Shown one piece after another: positions 17,479 through 28,162 of a stretch of DNA of 64,000 bases (position 1 is its first letter; each line of letters starts with the position of its first letter). Where the stretch lies: NCBI RefSeq assembly GCF_015690355.1, contig NZ_JADPRT010000003.1, positions 310,001 to 374,000 of the forward strand, in the 5' to 3' direction. This DNA is from Streptacidiphilus fuscans. Lineage in GTDB: Bacteria > Actinomycetota > Actinomycetes > Streptomycetales > Streptomycetaceae. Both the position numbers and the translations under genes were made by a program. Below the pieces are notes generated by a model. The model made no database searches, had not been told where the DNA came from, and saw only the letters and a list, made by a program, of their open reading frames with translations.

Positions 17479-20400
17479 TCAGGGAACGTAGAAGCCGAGC
17501 ACGTCGGCGAGCACCTGGACCGATCCCGCGTGGTTGTAGAAGTCGATCTTCCCGTCGACCACCGGGACGACGACCATGTTGCTGATCGACTGCCCCGTCG
17601 AGAAGTCGAGCCCGGTCGAGGCGCCCGTCTTGGCGCTGTCCGGGTAGACACCCACGTAGCTGTAGGCGGTCGGGCTGACCACCGTCACGTTCAGCACCAC
17701 GCCGGTGGCGTTCGCCGGGACCGCGCCCACTCCCGACACCGGGAGGGTGAGCGTCGCACCCGCGCCGATCGCACCGCTCGCGCCGAGGCCGTAGCGGGTG
17801 TCGAGGAGGTGCCGTGTGGTGATCGGCACGTAGCTCGCGCCGCTGGTGCTGGAGCTGTAGTAGCCCGTCACGTCCGCGGTGGCGTCCACCGAGCCGGAGT
17901 GGTTGTAGAACTTGATCGTGCCGGTCGAGTCCACCGGGACGATCATGGTGTTGGCGACGATCTGACCGGGCGCGAAGCTCATGCTGGTCGAGGAGGTGGC
18001 CGGCGAGCCGCCCGGGTAGAGGGCCAGGTAGCTGTTGGCCGTGCCGCTGATCGCCGTGACGTTCAGCGCCACCGCGGTGACCGAGCCATCACTGGGGACG
18101 CCGCTCGTGCCGCCGATGACCTTGATCGTGTCGACCGCGCCCGGACCCAACTTGCCGGGCGCGGAGAGGCCGGTCCCGTTGCGGGTGTCGAGCAGGTGCG
18201 CCCCGGGGATGCCGGTGAAGGTGCCACCGCCGGACAGCGACGAGCTGTAGTAGCCGGTGATCACCACGGAGACGTCGACCGTCCCGGTGCGGTTGTAGAA
18301 GTCGACCACGCCGTTGACGACCGGGACCGTCACCAGGTTGGAGATGATCTGCTTGGGCCCGAACATCAGGGTGACCGACCCGGGGGCGTCCTGGTCGCCG
18401 TAGACGCTGACGTAGCCGGACGCCGTCGGGTTCACCGCGGTCACGTTGAGCACGACCGCGCTGACGCCGCTGCTGGGGATCGTCACGCCACCGCTGCTGA
18501 GCCCGGCCACCTTGAGCGAGACCGCGCTGTTCGCGCCGACGGGAGCCTTGGCGACGCCGCCGGTGCCGTCACGGGTGTCCAGGACCCGGGTCGGCGTGAC
18601 CGGGAAGAAGGTGCTCTTCGCCGGGGTGGCCACGGAGGTGAGCTGCACGTCCGTGGTCCGGACGAAGACCAGCCGGTGGTTGAACGAGATCGGGTAGTAC
18701 TGCAGCGACCCGGTGTAGTACTTGCAACCCCCGCCCGCGACACAGCTGTTGTAGTCGGCGTAGTAGGTGTTCGAGTCGTAGTAGTCCCCGAGCACCGCCG
18801 GGCCGGCCAGCGGATAGCTCTGGCCCGCCGGAAGCGTGTAGCTCAGCGGGACCAGCGTCTGGGCGACGCTCTCGTTCGAGGTGTACGCGGAGGCGTCGGG
18901 GTAGGCCCGGCCCCAGATCTGCACCGCGGTCGACCCGGTGGGGGTGACCAGCTGCGCCGACGGGTTGGAGTCCGCATACGCGTACGTGCCACCGGGGTTG
19001 TAGAACCACGCCTTCTGTCCGCCGTACCAGATCGCGGTCCAGTCCCCCTGGACGGCGGCCACGACGAAGGTCTCGCCGTAGGTGGCGCGGTCGGTCCAGT
19101 CCCAGGCCGTCTGGTTGCCGGTCGGCTGCTTGTTGGCCGTGAAGATCGGGTCGGTGATCAGCGCGGACGAGGAGCTCGGCTGCTGGTAGAGGTAGACGAA
19201 GTTGACCGGGTGCGCCGGGCAGGCGGTGGTGCTGCTGCCGCAGCCCAGCACCGTCGGCTCGTAGGAGGTCGAGTCCGGCGGGGCGATGGTCACCGTGCCG
19301 CCGACGACGGCGTCGCCGTCACCGTGCAGCGGGGCGCCGAGGAGCGACATGTAGTAGCTCCAGTCCCAGTACGGGCCCGGGTCCCAGTGCTGGGACAGCA
19401 GGTACGAGTCCTCGATGCCGGGGACCTCGTCGTGACCGATGATGTGCTGCCGGTCCAGCGGGATGTTGAACCGGGCCGCCAGGTACTTCACCAGCGTCGC
19501 GGAGGACTGGTACTCGGAGGGCGTGTACCAGGAGCCGGCCTGCGCGGCCCAGCCCTCGTGCTCGACGCCGATCGAGTGGGTGTTGAAGGTCTTGTTGTCG
19601 GAGTGCCAGGCCATGTCGGCCGTCGGCACCATCTGCGTGACCGAGCCGTCCTGGCCGATGACGTAGTGGGCGCTGACGAAACTGGTCGGGTCCTGGAACC
19701 CGTTGATGGCGGCGGACTTCGTGCTCTCCGTGTCGTGGATGACGATGTACCGGATGCTGCCGTCGGTGGTGCTGCGGTTCGCCAGAGCGTAGTTGCCGTA
19801 GTCGGTGTTGTCGGTGGTCGAGTCCAGCGAGTAGTCCGCGGGGACGAAGTCGCAGCTCAGGCCCGTCGGGCACTCGGGCGCGGGCGTGGTCGCCGTGGTG
19901 GCGGCCGTGCTTGCCCTGGTTGCCGTGGTTGCCGTGGTTGCCGTGGTTGCCGCGTGCGTCGTCGCGCCCGACTGCGTCGCGCTCGTCGACGGCGTCGCGG
20001 TCGTCGCAGCGGTCCCTCCGAGCGTGGCCGCCGCCTCGACCTTGGGGGCGATGCCCTTGGCGGCCAACGTGCCGCTCGACATGCTGCTGGAGACCGTCAC
20101 CTGCGGGTCGGCGGTGAGCGTGACCACCTGGCCCTCGTCGGTCGTCACCCGCAGACCGGTCCGGATGCTCTGGAAGACCCGGTCCGCGAACTGCTTCGCC
20201 GACGCCGCGTCGTCCGCGTGCGCGTACTCGGCGATCGCCGGGTACCAACCGCCCGGGTCGCCGGGGAGCGAGCCGGTCAGCTTCTGCTCGTAGGACGCCA
20301 GGAGCGCGGCCCCGCCCCGGATGCTCTGCGCGGAGTCCGTCTTCAGCGCGGACGTCGACTGGCCGATCAGCCTGGCCGCCGTGTCCAGCGTGTGCAGCGC

Positions 20401-20850
20401 GGGGGAGTTGGTGTCCACCGCGAGTGCGGAGGCCGCCACCCGCGGTGCGGCGGCGTGCGATGCCGACCGCTTGTGACCGTCGCCCGCGCCGTCGGTCTCC
20501 GGACTGGCGGAGTTGCCCGTCGGCGTCGCGAGGTCACCCGGGTCGACCTTGGTCAGACCCATCACGTTGTAGTTCCCTGTGGTGCTGGGCGAGCCCTGGT
20601 GGGTGTCCCACAGGGACTCCTCGTAACCGAGCGCCATCAACACCTGCTGCGGCACGTGGAACTCCGCCGCCGCTGAAGCGAACTGGCTCTGCAACGCCGT
20701 CACCGGGACGCTGGGCGTCGCCGCTGCCGCGCTCGACCCACCTCCGGTCGACGCCTCGGCCACCGCTCCGGCCACCAGTGCGGCGACGATCAGCGCGCCG
20801 GTGGCTCCCATCCACTTCCGTGACCGTCTTCGGCCGCGTCTACCACTCAC
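17479..20850 (-). CDS. Secreted N-acetylmuramoyl-L-alanine amidase with three C-terminal LDTR modules
   Basis: The 1123-residue exported protein has a signal anchor/signal peptide near residues 13-35, a helical region with a lysozyme-like look (about 55-90 and 175-240), a Thr/Ala-rich linker (about 285-325), an Amidase_2 domain (about 345-505) and an SH3-like region (about 535-640). The amidase domain has the zinc histidines in YIVIHDTEST and IIGHDEVPG, plus SIGVEHEG. Three modules of about 125 residues follow, beginning near 747, 875 and 1004, each opening with a LDTR(D/N/Y)G motif and closing near GYYSS. It should cleave the amide bond between muramic acid and the stem peptide. The GTG at 20850 is the start. 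The same modules end the neighbouring S53 protease. Confidence 0.88.
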   Translation of the reverse strand: MSGRRGRRRSRKWMGATGALIVAALVAGAVAEASTGGGSSAAAATPSVPVTALQSQFASAAAEFHVPQQVLMALGYEESLWDTHQGSPSTTGNYNVMGLTKVDPGDLATPTGNSASPETDGAGDGHKRSASHAAAPRVAASALAVDTNSPALHTLDTAARLIGQSTSALKTDSAQSIRGGAALLASYEQKLTGSLPGDPGGWYPAIAEYAHADDAASAKQFADRVFQSIRTGLRVTTDEGQVVTLTADPQVTVSSSMSSGTLAAKGIAPKVEAAATLGGTAATTATPSTSATQSGATTHAATTATTATTATRASTAATTATTPAPECPTGLSCDFVPADYSLDSTTDNTDYGNYALANRSTTDGSIRYIVIHDTESTKSAAINGFQDPTSFVSAHYVIGQDGSVTQMVPTADMAWHSDNKTFNTHSIGVEHEGWAAQAGSWYTPSEYQSSATLVKYLAARFNIPLDRQHIIGHDEVPGIEDSYLLSQHWDPGPYWDWSYYMSLLGAPLHGDGDAVVGGTVTIAPPDSTSYEPTVLGCGSSTTACPAHPVNFVYLYQQPSSSSALITDPIFTANKQPTGNQTAWDWTDRATYGETFVVAAVQGDWTAIWYGGQKAWFYNPGGTYAYADSNPSAQLVTPTGSTAVQIWGRAYPDASAYTSNESVAQTLVPLSYTLPAGQSYPLAGPAVLGDYYDSNTYYADYNSCVAGGGCKYYTGSLQYYPISFNHRLVFVRTTDVQLTSVATPAKSTFFPVTPTRVLDTRDGTGGVAKAPVGANSAVSLKVAGLSSGGVTIPSSGVSAVVLNVTAVNPTASGYVSVYGDQDAPGSVTLMFGPKQIISNLVTVPVVNGVVDFYNRTGTVDVSVVITGYYSSSLSGGGTFTGIPGAHLLDTRNGTGLSAPGKLGPGAVDTIKVIGGTSGVPSDGSVTAVALNVTAISGTANSYLALYPGGSPATSSTSMSFAPGQIVANTMIVPVDSTGTIKFYNHSGSVDATADVTGYYSSSTSGASYVPITTRHLLDTRYGLGASGAIGAGATLTLPVSGVGAVPANATGVVLNVTVVSPTAYSYVGVYPDSAKTGASTGLDFSTGQSISNMVVVPVVDGKIDFYNHAGSVQVLADVLGFYVP

Positions 20851-21164
20851 CTGTCCACCCCTGTGGGTCGGTTCTGCTGTGGTGCGATCCGCGCGCCGCG
20901 CACAGTGCGTCGCCTACGAGGTGCGGGAGACACAAGGGGCGCATGGTCGCAATCCGGCGAGATTAGCAACCCGGCTCGTACGGGCCACGGCTTCTGACGC
21001 ATACGTCCGATTCGGGGAAGGAAGCGTTACGCCATCTTGACCGAAGGTCCCGGGCCAGCCCGACGAACGCGGCAGGGTCCCGCCGGTGAAATTCACCGAC
21101 GGGGCCCTGCACAGGAGTTGGCGCTACGGCCTACCCCTCAACTGCTCACTGCTCACGCGACCGT
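20851..21164. other. Intergenic region between two large secreted hydrolase genes
   Basis: This 314-bp gap contains the promoter of the amidase gene and the terminator of the protease gene. No gene is seen. Confidence 0.5.
21072..21110 (-). terminator. Terminator of the S53 protease gene
   Basis: GCAGGGTCCCGCCGGTGAA at 21072-21090 pairs with TTCACCGACGGGGCCCTGC at 21092-21110 with two mismatches. It lies 55 bp past the protease stop codon. Confidence 0.7.
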
Positions 21165-24100
21165 TCACGGCGCGTAGTAGCCGAGAACATCGGCTGCCAC
21201 GTTGACCGCGCCCGCGTGGTTGTAGATCGCGATCTTGCCGTCGATCACCGGAACGATGACCAGGCTGGAGATCGTCTGCCCGGTGGAGAAATCGATGCTG
21301 GTGGATGCCGAGTGGCCCAGCGAGTCCGGGTAGATGCTCAGGTAGCTGTTGGCCGTGCCGCCGATGGCGGTCACGTTCAGCACCACGGCGTTGGCGTTGG
21401 TCGCCACACCGCCGACACCGGTCACCGGGAAGGACAGGGTCCCGCCCGAGCCGAGCGCCGTGAACCCCTTGGCGGCGTTGCGGGTGTCCAGCAGGTGCGA
21501 CGGGACGACCGCGCTGAAGCCGGAGCCCGTGGTCGCGGTGGTGTAGTAACCCGTCACGTCCGCGGTCACGTTGACGCTGCCGGAGTGGTTGTAGAACTTG
21601 ACCGTGCCGTCCGTGCCGACCGGGACGATGATCGTGTTCGCGATGATCTGGCCGGGCGCGAAGCTGAGGCTGCTTGCCGTGCTCGGACCCGAGGTGCCCG
21701 GGTAGACGCCGATGTAGCTGTTGGCGGTACCGGCGATCGCGGTGACGTCCAGCGCCACGGCCGTGACCGTGCCGTCGTTCGGGACACCGGCCTGGCCGGT
21801 GGTCGGGACGGTGATGGTCGCGTTCGCACCCAGCGGCGCGATCGTGCCACCGGTGCCGGTGCCGCTGCGGGTGTCCAGCAGGTGCGCCGGCGAGATGCCG
21901 ACGAAGGTGCTGCCGTTGGTGGCCGCCGTGCCGTAGTAACCCGACACGACCGCAACGACGTTGACGCTACCGCTGTGGTTGTAGAAGTCGACCTTGCCGT
22001 CCTTGACCGGAACGACCACCGAGTTCGGCACGATCTGGCCCGGCGTGTAGGCGAGCGTGGTGCTGCCGTTGCCGGTGCCGTCGCCGTAGACGCTCAGGAA
22101 GCTGCTGGCGGTCGGGCCGACGGCCGTGACGCTCAGCATGACCGCGGTGACCGAACCGTCGTTCGGCACGCCCGCGACGCCCGCGACCTGAAGGGAGTCC
22201 GTGGCGTTGGCGCCGAGCGGGGTCTTGAAGCCGCCGGTGCCGTCACGGGTGTCCAGGATGCGGGTCGGCGACACCGGGAAGAAGTCGCCGTGCGCGGTAC
22301 CGGTCTTGGTGCCGCAGAGAGCGCCGAGCAGGCCCGGGAACTTCGGCGTGCCGAGGCCCGAGGCCAGGTCGTAGCCGGTGCTGGCCGCGTAGTTGCCGCC
22401 CTTGTAACCGGAGACCGTCCAGTCGTTGTTACCGGCGGTGATGTCGGTGAACGACGAGCTGTAGGTGCTGCGCGCGGCGGCGTAGACGATCGGGTTGACC
22501 TGGCCGACCGGACCGTTGGCCTTGCAGCCCGACGAGGCGTCGGCCTGCGCCAGCATGGCGGCCCAGGTCGGCGTGGCGCCGCTGGTGCCACCGATGACGT
22601 ACCACGCGTCGCTGCTGCCGTTGTGGTCCAGGGAGACCAGGTAGCCGGAGCCCTGGTCGGCCAGGGCCGACACGTCGGGAACCTGACGGCAGGTCTCACC
22701 GGAGGCCGCGTTGCACGCGTTGCTGTAGCCGGGGCCGGTGAAGCCGCTCTGGTAGAGGAAGGAACCGTTGGCGCTGCTGCTGCCGCTGTTCCACTCCGTG
22801 GAGACGCCACCGCCGCCCGCGCCGGGCGCGTTGACGGTGCCGTTGTAGTTCCAGACGGCCTGCTTGAGCGTGGAGCCCAAGCCGTTCATCCAGGTGCCAC
22901 CGACACCGGTGACGTACGGGTCGCTCGCCGGGTTGTCGACAGCCAGGGCGTTGGAGTCGCCCGCCTGGCGGTAGCAGTCGGTCGAGCCGCCGTCACCGGC
23001 AGCCGCAACCAGGCTCTGGCCCTGGGCTGCGGCCTCGGCGAAGATGTTGTGCTGGCTGGCGAAGAAACCCGGGTCGGAGCTGATGACCGGCGCCTCGCAG
23101 ACGCCCCAGCTGGTCGAGATGACCTTGACCTGGTTGTCCGTCACCATCTTCTGGTAGACGTCCAGGACGTTCTGGTCCGTCGCGTTCTGCGCGTCGGGGC
23201 CCTGGTAGTCGATGATCGACGCGCCCGGCACCAGGCCGATCAGGTCGTCGATGTCGAGACCCGCCTCGATGCCGACGCCGTTGTCGGCGTTCGGAGCCAC
23301 GGTCGGGCCGCCGTCCACGCTGACGAAGCTGACCGACGTGTGGGTGCCGAGGCACGACTGGTAGTCGGCGATGTCAGAGGTGTTGACGTTCTCCAGCTCG
23401 AAGACGCCGACCTTGACCCCGGCACCCGCCGTGAAGCTCTTGCCCAGCCCGTAGGCCGAAGCCAGCGAACTCGGGCTGTAGTACTGCTTGGTGTCGTTCA
23501 GGCCGATCTTCTGCAGGTTGCTCGTGAGACCGGAGCAGACAGTCGGGCTGGTCGCCGTAGCCGCGTGCGGGGCCACGCCGGTGGAACCGGAGGTCGGCGC
23601 GCTGCCGACCAGACGCGGCTTGGTGAAGTGGCTGGTCACGGAGCTGACGTCGGTCAGACCGCTGATGCTCGACACCTGCGCGGCCACGCTGCTCGGCAGC
23701 ACTGGCGCGGCGGTGTTGAGGTACGCCGACGAACCGTTCGCCAGCTTCACGTTGGTGAAGCTCGTGCTCAGCGCGTTGGACGCGGTCGCGATCGACGCGG
23801 TGACCGGGATGGAGAGCCCGTCCTGCGAGACCGTGCCGGGCGTCAGGCCCTGGCTGCGCAGCGCCTGCTCGACAGCGTCGATCGTGCTCTGCGTCGGACC
23901 GAAGTCCTGCGCGAACTGACCGGTGCCGAGGTAGTGGTGGTAGAGCGGCGAGCTCTTGTCCGACACCGCGGACACGAACGCGCTCAGCGCGCTGGGGTCG
24001 CGCGGCTGGAGGTTGACCGCCAGGTGCAGCGTCGTGCTGCTGGACGGGGTGGTGCCGGTGCGCACTGCCCCGGCGGGCACCCGCGGGGTCGCGCCGATCC

Positions 24101-24296
24101 GGACGGGCGCCTTCTGCGCGGCGTTGTCGGCGGTGGCGGTCGCGGCGTCGGCGGTCCCGGCAAGCGCGGTGACGACACCGAAGGCCGTCACCACGGCGAC
24201 GCCTGCGGCGCGCGCCCGGGAACCCGAGAATCGGCCGTTCTTCCCCGCAACGACCGAATCGGTCGTTATTCGGGCACGGCCGATCTTTCTGGCCAT
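21165..24296 (-). CDS. Secreted S53 (sedolisin/kumamolisin) protease with three C-terminal LDTR modules
   Basis: The 1043-residue protein starts at ATG 24296 with AAGGAG 8 nt upstream; longer frames lack a site. A signal peptide ends near ADAAT (about residue 45). The activation propeptide (about 65-205) is followed by the S53 domain (about 220-660). The catalytic Glu and Asp lie in GIEAGLDIDD (near 342), and the Ser in GGTSGATPTWAAM (near 570). The calcium site is formed by SFTDITAGNND and YDLASGLGTPK. Three modules of about 125 residues then begin near 672, 798 and 927, matching those of the adjacent amidase. Such proteases are acid-active serine-carboxyl endopeptidases. Confidence 0.92.
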   Translation of the reverse strand: MARKIGRARITTDSVVAGKNGRFSGSRARAAGVAVVTAFGVVTALAGTADAATATADNAAQKAPVRIGATPRVPAGAVRTGTTPSSSTTLHLAVNLQPRDPSALSAFVSAVSDKSSPLYHHYLGTGQFAQDFGPTQSTIDAVEQALRSQGLTPGTVSQDGLSIPVTASIATASNALSTSFTNVKLANGSSAYLNTAAPVLPSSVAAQVSSISGLTDVSSVTSHFTKPRLVGSAPTSGSTGVAPHAATATSPTVCSGLTSNLQKIGLNDTKQYYSPSSLASAYGLGKSFTAGAGVKVGVFELENVNTSDIADYQSCLGTHTSVSFVSVDGGPTVAPNADNGVGIEAGLDIDDLIGLVPGASIIDYQGPDAQNATDQNVLDVYQKMVTDNQVKVISTSWGVCEAPVISSDPGFFASQHNIFAEAAAQGQSLVAAAGDGGSTDCYRQAGDSNALAVDNPASDPYVTGVGGTWMNGLGSTLKQAVWNYNGTVNAPGAGGGGVSTEWNSGSSSANGSFLYQSGFTGPGYSNACNAASGETCRQVPDVSALADQGSGYLVSLDHNGSSDAWYVIGGTSGATPTWAAMLAQADASSGCKANGPVGQVNPIVYAAARSTYSSSFTDITAGNNDWTVSGYKGGNYAASTGYDLASGLGTPKFPGLLGALCGTKTGTAHGDFFPVSPTRILDTRDGTGGFKTPLGANATDSLQVAGVAGVPNDGSVTAVMLSVTAVGPTASSFLSVYGDGTGNGSTTLAYTPGQIVPNSVVVPVKDGKVDFYNHSGSVNVVAVVSGYYGTAATNGSTFVGISPAHLLDTRSGTGTGGTIAPLGANATITVPTTGQAGVPNDGTVTAVALDVTAIAGTANSYIGVYPGTSGPSTASSLSFAPGQIIANTIIVPVGTDGTVKFYNHSGSVNVTADVTGYYTTATTGSGFSAVVPSHLLDTRNAAKGFTALGSGGTLSFPVTGVGGVATNANAVVLNVTAIGGTANSYLSIYPDSLGHSASTSIDFSTGQTISSLVIVPVIDGKIAIYNHAGAVNVAADVLGYYAP

Positions 24297-24617
24297 ACAG
24301 TACTCCTTACTGACAGGGCGCCAGGAAATCGCGCGCTGAGGCACAGTCGGCCGCGCAGCGAAAGTCCGCCCCCTGGTCAGATTTGACGGAAAGTCCCAAA
24401 TGTCATGCGATGCGCAGTCAATCAAGCAGCCCATCAAGCGGCCAGCAATCGAATATCCGCGCACCGATCGACAATTTCTACCAGGCCGCACTGACATCCC
24501 ACAGCCCCGGGTGGCTTTTCGTCCTCCCGGGGCTGTGGATGTCAGGCGCAGGTCAGGCGCTGGTGCGGCGACGGTGCGGCGCTGGTCCGGCGCTGGTCCG
24601 GCGATGCCCAACCGGCG
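24297..24617. other. Intergenic region with thiC terminator and GC-rich short repeats
   Basis: This 321-bp region has no gene. It carries the AT-richer promoter region of the protease gene (about 24300-24480), a thiC terminator, and at 24546-24608 imperfect reiterations of GGCGCTGGTCCGGCGCTGG. Confidence 0.5.
24493..24543 (-). terminator. thiC: Terminator downstream of thiC
   Basis: GACATCCCACAGCCCCGGG at 24493-24511 pairs with CCCGGGGCTGTGGATGTC at 24526-24543, with a single bulged G and a 14-nt loop. It lies about 75 bp past the thiC stop. Confidence 0.7.
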
Positions 24618-26572
<1,955 letters not shown>

Positions 26573-26663
26573 CGTCTACAGATGAGATGGGCACACAGTA
26601 TCGACGGGTGTCGCGTTTGGCGAGGGCGCGTCCGCGGACCGGTCACCGCGGTAGCTTCGCGAA

Positions 26664-28040
26664 GTGGCAGTGCCGCCCAGCCCCCGAACCCGCGCGCACG
26701 AGCAGACGCATGGGCACGCGCACGAGCACCGACCCGCGCGTGGGGAGGGGCACGCGGGCGGGCACGCGGGCGGGCACGGCCACTCGCACGACCACGGCCC
26801 GGCCAGCCCCGCGTCCGCGCGGCTACGGGTGCTGCTGGCGGCCGTGCTGGTGCCGTTCGCGCTGGCGGTGCTGTGCGGGCTGTGGTTCCTCTGGCCCGCG
26901 CCGATCCCGCCGCACGCGGTGACCGGCGTCGGCTTCGACCAACTGACGGTTACGGGCACGGTGACGGCTACCCGCGCCGTCCCCTGCGACGGCGGTGCAC
27001 CAGTCACCGGTACCGCCGCCCCCGGCTCCGGAGCTGTCGGCAGCTGCACCGCCATCACCGTCCGCCTCACCGGCGGCAAGGACGCGGGCCGCTCGGTCGA
27101 GCAGAACCTGACGCCCGACCAGACCGCCGTCTACGTCGCCGGCGAGCAGGTCGTGATGGACTACTCGCCCTCCGCCCCGGCCTCCCTCCAGTACACCGTC
27201 GAGGACGCCGACCGCAGCACGCCCGTCGCGCTGCTGGCCGCGCTCTTCGCCGTCGCCGTCGTCCTGGTCGGCCGCCTGCGCGGGCTCGCCGCGCTCGGCG
27301 CGCTGGCGATCAGCTTCCTGGTGCTGGGCCTCTTCGTCCTCCCGGCGATCCTCGGCGGCGAGGACCCGTTGGCCGTCGCGGTCGTCGGCGGCGGGCTGAT
27401 CATGCTGCTGGCGCTCTACCTCTGCCACGGCGTATCCGCCCGCACCTCGGTGGCCGTGCTGGGAACGGTCGTCTCGCTCGCGCTGATCGGCGCGCTGGGC
27501 GAACTGTTCATCGGGCTGGCCCGCCTCACCGGCAACACCTCGGACGAGACCGCCTTCGTGCACTCGCTCTTCCCAGGGATCCAACTGCCCGGCCTGCTCC
27601 TGGCCGGTGTCGTGATCGGCTCGCTGGGCGTGCTCAACGACGTGACGGTCACCCAGGCCAGCTCGGTCTGGGAACTCCACGCCGCCGACCCGCAGATGAG
27701 CGCCCGCGCGCTCTACCGCTCGGGCATCCGCATCGGCCGCGACCACATCGCGTCCACGGTCAACACCCTGGTGATGGCCTACGCGGGCGCGGCGCTGCCG
27801 CTGATGCTGCTCTTCGCCCTCTCCCACCGCGGCGTCTGGCAGGTGGCGACCAGCGAGATCGTGGCCGAGGAGGTCGTCCGCACCCTCGTCGGCAGCCTCG
27901 GCCTGATCGCCTCCGTCCCGCTGACCACGGCGCTGGCGGCGTTCATCGCCAGCCGGGACGCACACGAAAGCCCCCAAATCCCCAGCCAACGCCCATCCGT
28001 ACGCACACGGGCACACGCCTCTCACCGGCGACGACGCTGA
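26664..28040 (+). CDS. YibE/F-family membrane protein with His-rich N-terminus
   Basis: The 458-residue polytopic protein starts at GTG 26664. Residues about 12-48 are strikingly His-rich (HEQTHGHAHEH, GHAGGHGHSHDHG), then comes a first transmembrane helix (about 55-78), an extracytoplasmic beta region (about 80-175), and seven or so further helices (about 180-440). YibE/F signatures are visible: LGVLNDVTVTQASSVWEL and HIASTVNTLVMAYAGAALPL. The family's role is unknown; the His tract suggests metal interaction (inference). It is divergent from thiC across the riboswitch region and has its own downstream hairpin. The start is moderately uncertain as no strong ribosome-binding site is seen. Confidence 0.85.
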   Translation: MAVPPSPRTRAHEQTHGHAHEHRPARGEGHAGGHAGGHGHSHDHGPASPASARLRVLLAAVLVPFALAVLCGLWFLWPAPIPPHAVTGVGFDQLTVTGTVTATRAVPCDGGAPVTGTAAPGSGAVGSCTAITVRLTGGKDAGRSVEQNLTPDQTAVYVAGEQVVMDYSPSAPASLQYTVEDADRSTPVALLAALFAVAVVLVGRLRGLAALGALAISFLVLGLFVLPAILGGEDPLAVAVVGGGLIMLLALYLCHGVSARTSVAVLGTVVSLALIGALGELFIGLARLTGNTSDETAFVHSLFPGIQLPGLLLAGVVIGSLGVLNDVTVTQASSVWELHAADPQMSARALYRSGIRIGRDHIASTVNTLVMAYAGAALPLMLLFALSHRGVWQVATSEIVAEEVVRTLVGSLGLIASVPLTTALAAFIASRDAHESPQIPSQRPSVRTRAHASHRRRR

Positions 28041-28114
28041 ATATCCTCTGAGTTCACGGCTCTTACGCATCTCCTGTACTACGACGCCACACCAACGGCT
28101 AAAGTCCGTCTGCT

Positions 28115-28145
28115 GATCACCATCGGGTGATCCCTCTTCTTTTTG
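28115..28145 (+). terminator. Intrinsic terminator after YibE/F gene
   Basis: GATCACC at 28115-28121 pairs with GGTGATC at 28126-28132 over the loop ATCG, followed by CCTCTTCTTTTTG. A T-rich tail like this is unusual for this genome and fits Rho-independent termination. Confidence 0.7.
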
Positions 28146-28162
28146 CTTCCACGAGGAGCTCC

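Noticed and set aside
17467..20676. Long open frame (about 1070 codons) on + opposite the amidase gene
   Set aside because: It is an antisense shadow of a gene with a clear signal peptide and domains; its translation is Arg/Val/Asp/Gly-rich with no motif, as expected from GC-rich third positions.
21216..24386. Long open frame on + opposite the S53 protease gene
   Set aside because: Its composition is Arg/Val/Asp/Gly-rich and motif-free; the - strand frame has catalytic residues and a ribosome-binding site.
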